A stretch of 40,834 nucleotides of DNA, from contig VRMN01000035.1 in assembly GCA_008690995.1 (NCBI GenBank), positions 1 to 40,834 on the forward strand. Direction: 5' to 3'. The first letter of the stretch is position 1. Every line of letters starts with the position of its first letter. The notes beneath the pieces were generated by a model. It searched no databases. It was given only the letters and a program-made list of their open reading frames with translations, and had not been told where the DNA came from. Source of the stretch: Porphyridium purpureum. Lineage: Eukaryota; Rhodophyta; Bangiophyceae; Porphyridiales; Porphyridiaceae. Below are positions 1 through 8,793 of this stretch, one piece after another. The position numbers were made by a program, and so were the translations under genes.

Positions 1-248
1 CGTGAAACCAGTTAGAAAAAGCGACACTCGAACTCTAAAGACAGGCCAATCCTGCTCCGCGCTGCTGCACCAGCCCTTTATATAGAGCAGCCGCGAGGGC
101 TGGGACCATCGCACCCTCCGCGCGAACGTCCGGCCGGGTCGCTCTCGCCCCGGATACCGGTCGTGTCGACCACTAGCTGATCAGCAGGTCGTACGCTCGC
201 TCGCGCCCCCTCAATTGAGCATCCTCGGGCGAGTTCGCTTTTTCAACA
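1..248 (-). repeat. Partial 3' LTR of the decayed Copia element
   Basis: On the minus strand the sequence starts TGTTGA just after a G-rich polypurine tract, the usual arrangement at a Copia 3' LTR. It includes a TATA-like box and continues past the window start, so its full length cannot be seen. Confidence 0.7.
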
Positions 249-1260
249 CGCCCCCTCAAACTAGCGTCGGTTAAATGTCTGCGAAATGAATCCGCGCTTA
301 GATGTTTCGTCAGCATGTCAGCCATATTGTCTTTCGTGCCCACCTTGTCCAGCTCCGTATCTCCGCGACAATAAAGATTGTGTAGCATACTCACACTGAT
401 CCCATGATACTTCAAGGAGGCACGCAGACGTGCGGAACAACCTTTTCGGATGGTCGAGATGACGGCCGCGTTGTCCGTGAGGGTCTTCCCACAGACGCTC
501 TTCCCCAGGGAGCTTTCCATTAATTCGAGGGAAGGCACCATGGAATGATTAGTCGCTTCGTTCAGCACAATAATCTCGGCTTCCGTCGTACTGTCCGCTG
601 TCGTCCGTTGCAACTAACTTCTCCAACCTAGTATGCCCACACGCCTTTGCCCCTGAACTGAGTCTTGAACCTCATAAAACGTTACCCATCCACTCGTGGA
701 CTTCCTCGTTGTGGCGCACCCCCCGCGATCTGCATCTAGTAACATGACCACGCATGCCCTGCTTGATTCTTCTGCATTGTGTGTGACGGACGTAATTTGA
801 GACTGTGTCTGCGTTGGACAACAACGTCGCCGATGGCGGATGCGTGCACGATCAGTCTGTTCGCCATGCGGATGGATTCCTTTCATAGGCGCGGATCCAT
901 GAGGGCTTCGAAGTTGTTGGTCATGTGGCTGGATGCCCCTGAGTCCAAAACCCAGCCGTCGTTCCGGTCTGCGCGCACGACGTCGGCCCAAGTCCGCCCT
1001 TCAGTCCGTGTGTTAAAATATGAGGAAGGTACAGTCCTGGCCAAGATGTTTGCAACACCCTCATAAAAAGTGAAATTCGTGTAAAAGTGAAGAATCTTGA
1101 TAGGCAAGGGCATGTTTTGAGCACGCCACTCGATCGCGCGTCCCAAGAAACACTGGGGCGCGTCCAACCGGGAGGGAAAGGCAAGGAAAGAGCGGGTGGG
1201 CAATGGAGACAGCAAAAAGGGGGTATTGGCGAGCGGCGCAGGTTTTGGAATGTGAGAAAG
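1..1260 (-). mobile_element. Decayed Copia (Ty1) LTR retrotransposon, 3' part
   Basis: Fossil LTR element read on the minus strand. A protease-like stretch with a DSGASSHMT motif lies at about 890-960. RNase H pieces follow, including the TTRKSTSGW signature near 690-720 and the TDNAAV and ADMLTKHL regions between 290 and 480. A polypurine tract (GAGGGGGCG on the minus strand) lies at about 249-257, directly before a TGTTGA LTR start at 248. The LTR runs off the window start and holds a CTCTATATAAAG TATA-like box near 77-90. Most of integrase and reverse transcriptase is absent, so this is an internally deleted copy with several breaks. It is probably older than the other two Copia copies here. 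Confidence 0.85.
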
Positions 1261-1289
1261 AAAACACGAAGATCAAGAAGGATGAGACT

Positions 1290-2305
1290 TTAGTACTTGG
1301 TGTGGTGGCCGCGCGCGTCCAGTACAGCTTGAAGACGGCGAGGCATGGACTCTAAAAGTGGAACTACGTACTTTTGGGCCTCGGTCGCCCACGCCGCAAG
1401 GACGGCAGCCTTAAGTTCTGCGACGCGTGCGAACTGGCGGCCTTTTTGGTAAACCACGCGCGGCAAGACGCCCCAAATGTTTTCAATTGGGTTAAGGTCC
1501 AGAGACCTTGCAGGCCACGGCAGCACAGTGACGCCGAGTGCGTCGAGCCACGCCTTGGTCGAGTTGGCCGTATGTGCCGGGGCATTGTCTTGCTGGAAAG
1601 TGAAATTGAAGTCATACATTTCCAGGCCGAACGGAAGCAAGGCTTCCAGCAAGACTTGTTGATACTTCACGGCATTCAAGCCACCCTCGACGAAGACGGC
1701 CATTGTTAGGCCGCGCAGGGACATACCGGCCCACATGTGAACCTTGCCACCTCCAGATTGCTGGCGCCTGGCGTACGAACTTGACTTGGCGCGACAGTCG
1801 ACCCATCGCTGTGAGGAGCCGAACGGGCCATCGCAGCTCCAAATCTTCTCGTCTGAAAAGATCACTTGATGCCAGAAAGCCATTGGTTTCGCAATGAATG
1901 CGGTGGCAAACGCCAATCGCTTGCTGGTGTTGTCAGACGACAGCGAAGGTTTCCGCGAGACTCGCTTGTAGCGAAGAAAGCCTGCTGCTTGAAGCGTCCG
2001 ACGCACTGTCCTGGCCGAGCACTGCAAGTGCAGCTCGTGAACCACCTGTCCGGACGTCAGTGCATCAACAGATACGGCGCGAATGGTGCGGCGTTCCGAT
2101 TTGCGACTCAAAAGCCGTTTCGGACCTGGCTTCTTGCGGACGATCCGGTGCCCCGTTGGCACAAGAAAATGACTGACAGTTGCATAGGATGGCCGCGAGC
2201 GATCTGGGCGCGTCATGAAGCCTTCGCAATTGCTCGTGCCGACAGCTCCTGGCCCGCAAGGGCGTCGATCTGCCCTTTTTCGTGTTCCGACAGTCACGGC
2301 GCCAT
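1290..2305 (-). pseudogene. Tc1-like DDE transposase, decayed
   Basis: This is a transposase of the Tc1/mariner (IS630-Tc1) superfamily, which cuts and pastes its element at TA sites. The catalytic core is complete in one frame: IFSDEKIW (first D), FQQDNAPAHTA (second D) and LDLNPIENIWG (E). There are exactly 34 residues between the second D and the E, the DD34E spacing of true Tc1 elements. The C-terminus RGHHTKY is also typical. The N-terminal helix-turn-helix (LSEHEKGQIDALAGQELSAR) lies in another frame, behind an ATG at 2305-2303 with a TGA two codons later (2296-2294). A frameshift near 2210-2225 separates it from the core. No terminal inverted repeats or TA duplications are visible, so this looks like a dead copy with lost ends. 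Confidence 0.9.
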
Positions 2306-2584
2306 CGTTCGGCCGTTGCGCGCTCAATTTCGATCTGGAGACTCTCCACTTGCGCACGACGAGATGGATCAGCGAGCGAAGATCCTTTGAGCACCTTCTG
2401 ATGGTCTGGGGAAAACAAAAACGCGCGCGCCGCGCCTTGGTTCATCGTCATGCTCGATGTGAACAATGTTAAAAAAGAGTTAAAAATAAGCTTTCTATTA
2501 AAATGGGCTATTTTACTATAAGATCCATTTTTTGGACCAAAATGCAGGTATAAACAGTTAATTTCTGTCTCCGCAAACGGTTTA
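2306..2584. other. AT-rich spacer between the Tc1 relic and the Copia LTR
   Basis: No gene is supported here. The stretch around 2470-2560 is distinctly AT-rich and may hold the 5' end of the Tc1 relic. A short phrase near 2505 (GCTATTTTACTATA) is closely matched near 23665. The last five bases, GTTTA, form the left target-site candidate of the Copia insertion that starts at 2585. Confidence 0.4.
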
Positions 2585-2777
2585 TGTCGCTACCGAGGTA
2601 TGTGGGTACAGTTGCCTGCGATATAAGATAGCGGCCGGTCTGGCAAACCTGTGGCGACAGTGGTGGAGAGAGAGAGAGTGGACAGAGAGTAGTAAAGAGG
2701 ACTTATAGTTCCCGGCCCATGGTAGCGGGTGAGAGCCCCCCAAAGCTGACTACTCGTCCACACGGAAGATAGCAACA
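2585..2777 (+). repeat. 5' LTR of the interrupted Copia element
   Basis: A 193-bp repeat starting TGTCGC and ending GCAACA, identical base for base to 20512-20704. Similarity stops sharply at both ends. It contains a TATA-like GATATAAGATA and an AG dinucleotide run of 12 bases. Confidence 0.85.
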
Positions 2778-3240
2778 GCATTGAATTCAATCCGTTGCGT
2801 GGATTGTCTTCGGGGAGAAGGAAGGAATATTCCTATCACAATGAGAAAACAAAGAGAACTTTCGCCCTCTGGGCAGGCCTGTGTAGGCACAGGATGTCTC
2901 AGTTAAGCGGATCGGCTCTATCCACCCGCGTGCTAGAGGCACGCGAGTTGACGGAAGAGTACAAAGCACAAATGGCAGACAAGGACACGGCGGAGATCTT
3001 GGAGTCCCTTCAGGTTATGTTCACCGGCGAGATCATCAAGAATCTGGGGCCTGTCGGCCAGTTCTCATTCTACAGGTGGCTTGTAGACAAAGGAGTCACG
3101 ATTCCTGAGAAAGACCATGGTGGGAACATAATCCCTGTTCTTTTCCGCCTTTTACCATTGTTGTCAGTCAGCCAGCGGGATCCGGGATCCAGTCCGTGTG
3201 TTGAATATTTGCCCGTACTTTGAGAACCGAATACACCCAG

Positions 3241-3364
3241 GAAAAACTGACCGAAAAACTGACCGAAAAACTGAAATAAAGTGTAAGCAGGCCAAGATCA
3301 GCTTTTCGGTCAGTTTTTCGGTCAGTTTTTCGGCCAGTTTTTCGGTCAGTTTTTCGGTTACGCC
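3241..3364. repeat. Left terminal iterons of element A
   Basis: Three units of GAAAAACTGACC-type sequence (3241-3276) are followed after about 25 bp by five units of the same word in the opposite orientation (CAGTTTTTCGGT, about 3299-3360). The array could fold into a hairpin and probably serves as transposase binding sites, as subterminal repeats do in CACTA elements. Confidence 0.85.
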
Positions 3365-3507
3365 CATTACATTTAAGCATTACCCATTTATAAATTACTT
3401 TCTTAGACATTACCAGATTTTAGAAATTACGTTTCGCGACATTACCAGACTTTGAAACCGGAATCTTTATCGGTTCACTTTTATTTCAAATTTGAGTCCT
3501 TACTTTT
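3365..3507. other. Subterminal spacer of element A
   Basis: AT-rich DNA with loose copies of a CATTACC word, including two ACATTACCAGA phrases about 40 bp apart, just beyond the 3' end of the 883-aa gene. It has no CGGAT core. It probably holds the 3' processing signals of that gene; no gene is seen. Confidence 0.4.
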
Positions 3508-6159
3508 TTAGAAAAACGCATCCACACAGTCGTCGTCGTTGATCTGTCGATTCGCATCTTGTGCAAGATGGAGGTTAATCTTTTTGTCCGTCAGGATGTT
3601 GATCAATGAAGATTTACCGTATGCAATCACTGCCTCCCACAATCCGCGGCGCAACTCGACAATGTTGTCTGTATCCGTGTTGATATGTACCATCGTACTG
3701 TCCGAAAGTATACGAGGCATTGAAGCGACAATATTCTGGATGTAAATTTTGAGGCACTTCGCATCCGACAAAAGTTTACGCTGCTCCATCATCCGGGTCA
3801 TGCTGTCGTTGACTAAGCATGGATCGAACTCGTCACTTCTCAATCCGGATCTGTACAACATCGTCGACATCGGAAACGGCTTCCCCCACTGACCAGGTAA
3901 AGATCCGAAGTTGATTCTCTTCAGCGCTTCATTGAGACTCGTCCCCTCTCCGAATGTACGAAGAAAGTCGATGATGTTTCCGTGTTCATCAGTGAAACGT
4001 TTTGTCGATTTCGGATGAAGAATGTAGTTGGTACGCTCTTTCGACTTCAGCATTCGGTAATGTGTGACAAGTCGCCGTGTTCGTAGATTCTGTGCACTGC
4101 ATGTGACTTGAGCTCCATATATGGAACAATCCGGATTGTCTGAATCATGTGTACAGGAAAGCATATACGATAAAACTGTCGTTACGGCTTGCTCAAAGTT
4201 TCGATTGTCCTGACACTCGGTGATCAATACATCTTCGAAGTCATTCGCTGTCCAGGCAACTGATACGGATTGACGAGTAGGCGTCCTTCCGGATCGAAGC
4301 GAACGCATTGTAGCGTAGAGTAGTGCGTAAATCCGAAGTCCAGTTGCGATAAGCTCAACAAATATCCCTGAATTCGCATCTTCGAAATCGTCGAGTCTGA
4401 GAATGTTGAGATCTTTCAGCGGCCTTGGGATGTGCTTGCAGACGAATGTTGCTGGATTCAGGAATACCGGCCACACTTGATGTCCGATTACGCATCGTGT
4501 CACATGGCGAAGAAGCAGGATGGATTTTTGATCGGATGATAAGTTTGTCTCACCGAGAGATTGAAGAAATGCGTATGTGGTTTCGTCATTAGCATGTGCA
4601 TTGTTTGGTAAGTGCGCATCGCTGTTTCGCACGTCGAATGTATGCGACAGCAGAATATTTCCAGCCTTCGGTGACTTGAGCGACAAGCCGACGAACAAGT
4701 TCTTTCGTATCGTCGTATATATCAGGTTCAATGATCGCTCGCGTGCGGCTCTCAATTCGACGACTTGAATCGTACTCAGCTTTGTCATATCCGTAGGAAT
4801 GTATGAGTTACACAAATCACCAATCGTGTCTGATGTATTATTCGAATAGTATGCATTGTACCACGCACCGCTCTTTTGCGTGATTGGTTTTGTCAAACCT
4901 TCGTCGAGCTTTGATGTGGATGAGCATGCCTTGGATTTGGATCGCTGTCTCATCGAATGTTCTGCATACGCTGGTTCGGATACCTTGCGGTTGTCGTCTT
5001 CATTTCTGCTATGCGCATCGAGTGCAGCCAAACATTCTTCGGTGATAGTCAGTGGTACGAGTGGTGCCGCTCCACTTCGAAAAAATGCGAGAAGATCCAA
5101 ATCACAAATGCTGCCTGGAGTGTATGGTTTAATTCGCGACGTGTTTCGCATCTTCAGTTTAGACTTCTGCTTGAACTGTGAACGGGTATTCGATAACGTG
5201 AGCGCGACCGTTGCATCTGAGTTGGTCATTGTTATTGTCGCAGCGCCGTCGAATACCGGAGTAGGACGATGAGTCTCAAAAACTGCGTCATTCGCTTGAT
5301 CCGGATACGTATTATTCGGATTATCATCGCATAATACGTTTGCCTGTGATGGACTTTCATCCTTGTCCATCGGCGACTGCATTACTTCGGTCTCACTTTC
5401 GCGAAGTGGTGGTAGCATCGGATGTTGCGGATCAACAGTCTGAGGAAGACCAGTGCATTCAATCGCAGCATATGGTGGGAAACCAGCATCGAGAAGAGTC
5501 AATGACTCATACGGTTCGTCATCTGTACTCGCAGAATTCGTTGGTTTGTGTTTGATCCGAGCAGCCGTTGTCGTCGGTGCCCGTGTTTCCGTGTGAAGCT
5601 GTTGAATCCGCGTGGTATTTGTGTTCGTTCTTGTTGCCAGGTTCGCGGATTTCTTTCGACACTTGCGCTTATTCGGATGGTTGAAGGGCGAGTCATTGTC
5701 TGTATCGTCAATCCTTTGTGTTGCATTCTTTTCTGTTTCGGCGAATGTATCATATGTGTGGTCAGCGCATGTATTTTTGCCGAACAATTTCAATGCAGCA
5801 CAGGTCGTATGCATCGTCTTTTGGCATCCATCTGCTAGACATGTGATTGTGTCGTACTGGTCGTCGTCGGATGCGATTGTATTCGACGAATTCAAACGAC
5901 TGCATTCTCCGGATATGTGAACTGCGAAACACGGTTGCCGATCACTGGCGGTAGTGGGTTGAAGAATCGCATCGGTCGACGCCTTGATGTACCGCTTTCT
6001 TTGAGCTGCCTTCCCGGTCTTGCTCGTTATCTTCTCCAAATCCGTGTTCCCTAGCAATGACGGTGCGTCAGCCTTTGACAGACATCCGGATCTTCCGCGC
6101 CCTTTACGCCGCCCTGAATCCACAGTTTCTTTGTACATCCTTTTACCGATTCCGCGCAT
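3508..6159 (-). CDS. 883-aa PHD-like zinc-finger protein of element A, function unknown
   Basis: A long intact frame starting at a true ATG (6159). The N-terminus is basic (about residues 1-60, KRMYKE and RRKGRGR). A cysteine/histidine set follows: C77, C86, C107, C112, H117, C120, C131, H134. Its spacing resembles a PHD-type cross-brace finger, which commonly reads histone tails or binds DNA or protein; the assignment is by pattern only. Residues about 140-350 look disordered, rich in T, N, D and S. The C-terminal half (about 430-883) looks folded but I recognise no domain. It is transcribed away from the 318-aa gene across a 554-bp shared upstream region. It is a candidate for the factor that recognises the CGGAT array, or for a chromatin-facing partner of the transposase. 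About 27 CGGAT/ATCCG cores fall in or beside this gene. Confidence 0.8.
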   Translation of the reverse strand: MRGIGKRMYKETVDSGRRKGRGRSGCLSKADAPSLLGNTDLEKITSKTGKAAQRKRYIKASTDAILQPTTASDRQPCFAVHISGECSRLNSSNTIASDDDQYDTITCLADGCQKTMHTTCAALKLFGKNTCADHTYDTFAETEKNATQRIDDTDNDSPFNHPNKRKCRKKSANLATRTNTNTTRIQQLHTETRAPTTTAARIKHKPTNSASTDDEPYESLTLLDAGFPPYAAIECTGLPQTVDPQHPMLPPLRESETEVMQSPMDKDESPSQANVLCDDNPNNTYPDQANDAVFETHRPTPVFDGAATITMTNSDATVALTLSNTRSQFKQKSKLKMRNTSRIKPYTPGSICDLDLLAFFRSGAAPLVPLTITEECLAALDAHSRNEDDNRKVSEPAYAEHSMRQRSKSKACSSTSKLDEGLTKPITQKSGAWYNAYYSNNTSDTIGDLCNSYIPTDMTKLSTIQVVELRAARERSLNLIYTTIRKNLFVGLSLKSPKAGNILLSHTFDVRNSDAHLPNNAHANDETTYAFLQSLGETNLSSDQKSILLLRHVTRCVIGHQVWPVFLNPATFVCKHIPRPLKDLNILRLDDFEDANSGIFVELIATGLRIYALLYATMRSLRSGRTPTRQSVSVAWTANDFEDVLITECQDNRNFEQAVTTVLSYMLSCTHDSDNPDCSIYGAQVTCSAQNLRTRRLVTHYRMLKSKERTNYILHPKSTKRFTDEHGNIIDFLRTFGEGTSLNEALKRINFGSLPGQWGKPFPMSTMLYRSGLRSDEFDPCLVNDSMTRMMEQRKLLSDAKCLKIYIQNIVASMPRILSDSTMVHINTDTDNIVELRRGLWEAVIAYGKSSLINILTDKKINLHLAQDANRQINDDDCVDAFF

Positions 6160-6713
6160 TCTCCAAATCCCTCCGCGTTGTCAATATCCGCGTTGACCTC
6201 ATGCGCATAGACCTTTGTCTTGTTCACCCGGATCCGCGTGCCACCCCGTCAGCGCTTTGTCCCTTCCGTCCCCTCCGCCTTCTCCGCTCCCTCCATCCCC
6301 TTCGCTCCTGTCTTTCTTCAGCCGGAATCTACATAGTCCCTCCCGCCCTCTGGTCTGCAGATTAGTTTCCTCGCTTGGCTTAATTTGCGCGCGCTCAGGC
6401 AATAAATCATCAAATGATGTTGTTTTATTATAATTTTGAATATGCATGAAAAGTCATCGAATTGTGATGAGGTATCCGGTTCATACTCAAATAGCTCTTT
6501 TTCATCCATAGCCATTCCTGACTTTGATGTGCATGGCTCACTTCGTTCGTGTGACGAAGTCGAGCATGGGCGTGGATCGTATGAAGGTGTCGAGGTTCGG
6601 GCTCTCTGTGCTTGTGTGTCAGAGGTGACGTTGCGCATGCGAATTGTCGGGCTACAACACACGGATAGGAACTGATACGCGGATATGCTGCCGTCTTACT
6701 CCTAAGCCCAGCA
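6160..6713. promoter_or_regulatory. Divergent upstream region of element A
   Basis: This 554-bp region separates the start codons of the 883-aa gene (-) and the 318-aa gene (+), so it must hold both promoters. It has a pyrimidine-rich stretch at about 6255-6350 and an AT-rich patch near 6400-6440. CGGAT cores continue through it at about the same density as in the genes. No clear TATA box stands out. Confidence 0.5.
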
Positions 6714-7670
6714 ATGTCGGATAGTGAAGAAGTCGATCGACTGCGAACGCAACTCGCTTTGGCGCTTAGTTCGAATATCATTGCTCAGAATACTACCGAA
6801 TTGAAGGCACGAGAATATGCGCTTTATTCGATGATCACCGAGTCCAAGCTCATGAGCGTTGAAAAGGAAATTCAAGGTCTGCGGCGTGATATCGACGAGA
6901 TAATCCGAATGCTCCGCGAACGCGAACGAGATCGTATCGCGGATCCGATTGCTGTGCGGGAACCGAGAAGTGGTGAAAACATACAGGGTGCAGGCTTCAA
7001 TACGGACGTTATCTGGATGCGTACGTCTATGATCAATGCACAGCGCAATTTATCCGAGTTTCTGTCGCGGATCAATTGCCGTTACATGGCGTGCCAGAAT
7101 TCGCATGTGGTTCCCGAATTGGTCATGGTGGATTGGCCAGTGCAACATTCGGATGGATGGCCTGCCAAGATCGAACGCATTGATGATTTGCAGTATCCAA
7201 TTCCTGAACATGTTTTGTTAGAGCATCCGGCATTCGGTGTACGACAGAAGAGCAAGATTCAGCGTATAAGTCGAGTATACGTTCATTTCCAAGGTCAAGC
7301 GTTGACAAGCGATCTGTTGAAGTTCCATCCTCATCCGGATGCATCTACTGTCTGGTCCAATCTTTTATCGTATATTCTGGTTTGCTGGAATGTCACGGGG
7401 AGCCGTCGGTATCCGTGGGAGAACTTTTCGTGGGTGACAAAGGAAAAGATCCGTGGGGTTTTCGAATGCTACGAATCGACATACGGCTCTGCCTGTCTTC
7501 GTTTCTGTCATTTGTACGGGTTCGATGAGGTGGACACGGATCCTCCCATAGCGTGCTCTCGCGCATGTACACAAGGTTGCCTTCGTAGGCGTGGAAGAAC
7601 CTTGCATGATTTCGCGACTGACTGTAAACGCATGCACGATACGTTGATCCGTATGAAATGTAGCCTTTAA
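6714..7670 (+). CDS. 318-aa coiled-coil protein of element A, function unknown
   Basis: An intact frame from an ATG at 6714 to a TAA that overlaps an AATAAAA poly(A)-like signal. Residues about 5-75 are charged and heptad-like (VDRLRTQLALAL, KEIQGLRRDIDEIIRMLRER), predicting a coiled coil and self-association. The rest is a globular-looking region with a cysteine-rich tail (about residues 255-290, CLRFC, ACSRACTQGC), possibly metal-binding. I recognise no family. It lies between the divergent upstream region and the convergent 344-aa gene, 64 bp apart. Coiled-coil accessory proteins such as TnpA of the Spm transposon bind subterminal repeats and pair the ends, so a DNA-binding accessory role is possible; this is inference from context alone. 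Confidence 0.78.
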   Translation: MSDSEEVDRLRTQLALALSSNIIAQNTTELKAREYALYSMITESKLMSVEKEIQGLRRDIDEIIRMLRERERDRIADPIAVREPRSGENIQGAGFNTDVIWMRTSMINAQRNLSEFLSRINCRYMACQNSHVVPELVMVDWPVQHSDGWPAKIERIDDLQYPIPEHVLLEHPAFGVRQKSKIQRISRVYVHFQGQALTSDLLKFHPHPDASTVWSNLLSYILVCWNVTGSRRYPWENFSWVTKEKIRGVFECYESTYGSACLRFCHLYGFDEVDTDPPIACSRACTQGCLRRRGRTLHDFATDCKRMHDTLIRMKCSL

Positions 7671-7734
7671 TAAAACATCTTGGACGAAATCTAGGTCTAC
7701 TTCACATTAAAATGTATGCTCATATCGGATCATT

Positions 7735-8769
7735 TCACTCGATCGAATGCGAGTCGTTGTCCAGCATTGCCATATCTTCAGCCAAAGTATCCGCCTCTTT
7801 ATACGATTCCGCTGCTGCATTCCATTCGTCCCTGCACTGGTCGTGGGCAAGCGTGAACGCTTCAAAGCTTCCGGATGAAGGTACAAGAACACAATCCTGG
7901 ATTATCTTTTTCAATGCAATGTTCGACCTGCTGTAGCGCGTGCCCGGCGCGAGCTCTGCACGGATGACCTGGAGTATGCGGTGCTTGAATCCGATGAAAC
8001 TCTTATTATGCTCCTCGGCCAATTCGAAATACTTGCTGGCAAGCTCCGTTCGGAGCTTGCGATTCATCTGACCGATCCTCATCGAGGTCTCTTCCCCCGT
8101 ATGCCGCATTCTTGACCATGTCGTTGTTCTACGCGAAATGAGTCCATCCGGTTCGAAGAGAATTCGAAGCTTGATCAGTTCATCCGATATCGTGCGCACT
8201 TGTCCGTAGTCAGCGTATTCGGACATAGCGTCAATATCAGGATCTCTCATACGTTGCTGAAAACCATTGTTGCTCAGATCCTTGGGCTCGACGAGGATCT
8301 GCCACGAATGCAAGAAATGTGGCGTCGGATTCAACCACATCAATACTTCTGGCACATTTGCAAATATCGCAGCCGTACAAGAATCCGTATGCATCGTCCT
8401 AGTGATTGAATCAATGTATCCGGGTGAGAGCCATACGCGCGGTGGCATTTCCCATGGTCTTGCCGACGTTCGACGGCGACGCGAACCCACCTTGTATTCG
8501 TCTTCGTCATCTTCCACCGGATTCTCAGCACGACGAAATAGATCCCATGTAAATTCGACAATCGCTGGAACTGCACGAACGAAGTATTCGATGATATCAT
8601 TCATTGCCGGATCATGCTTTTCGTAGTCCTTGAATACATATCGGCTCTGAAACTGGTCCACGATCTGCCGCGTGATACGAATTTGAGCTGCAAAGTAATG
8701 CCATGCGATGTGATAGCGTGCGACCCACAGTCGTGCATGAAGTTCGCTGAATCGATTATACTGGTCCAT
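7735..8769 (-). CDS. 344-aa protein of element A, function unknown
   Basis: An intact frame with a true ATG at 8769. The protein is mostly helical-looking, with an acidic stretch followed by a basic patch in the first third (ENPVEDDEDEYKVGSRRRR). It has no transmembrane segment or recognisable motif. It begins only 24 bp after the stop of the 865-aa gene on the same strand, which is too close for an ordinary promoter. The two are probably translated from one transcript, joined by an unrecognised splice, or coupled by reinitiation. Its 3' end converges on the 318-aa gene. Confidence 0.75.
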   Translation of the reverse strand: MDQYNRFSELHARLWVARYHIAWHYFAAQIRITRQIVDQFQSRYVFKDYEKHDPAMNDIIEYFVRAVPAIVEFTWDLFRRAENPVEDDEDEYKVGSRRRRTSARPWEMPPRVWLSPGYIDSITRTMHTDSCTAAIFANVPEVLMWLNPTPHFLHSWQILVEPKDLSNNGFQQRMRDPDIDAMSEYADYGQVRTISDELIKLRILFEPDGLISRRTTTWSRMRHTGEETSMRIGQMNRKLRTELASKYFELAEEHNKSFIGFKHRILQVIRAELAPGTRYSRSNIALKKIIQDCVLVPSSGSFEAFTLAHDQCRDEWNAAAESYKEADTLAEDMAMLDNDSHSIE

Positions 8770-8793
8770 TCGAAAGCTCCTTCCGTGTTTATC

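Noticed and set aside
2585-2777. The 193-bp repeats as two independent solo LTRs or a TRIM element
   Set aside because: Neither copy alone has flanking duplications. The right one follows a polypurine tract, and the DNA between them minus element A is a normal-length Copia body.
3241-3364. Regular repeats that might look like a CRISPR array
   Set aside because: Units are 12 bp with no unique spacers, occur in both orientations and mirror the other end of the element. These are transposon iterons in a eukaryote.
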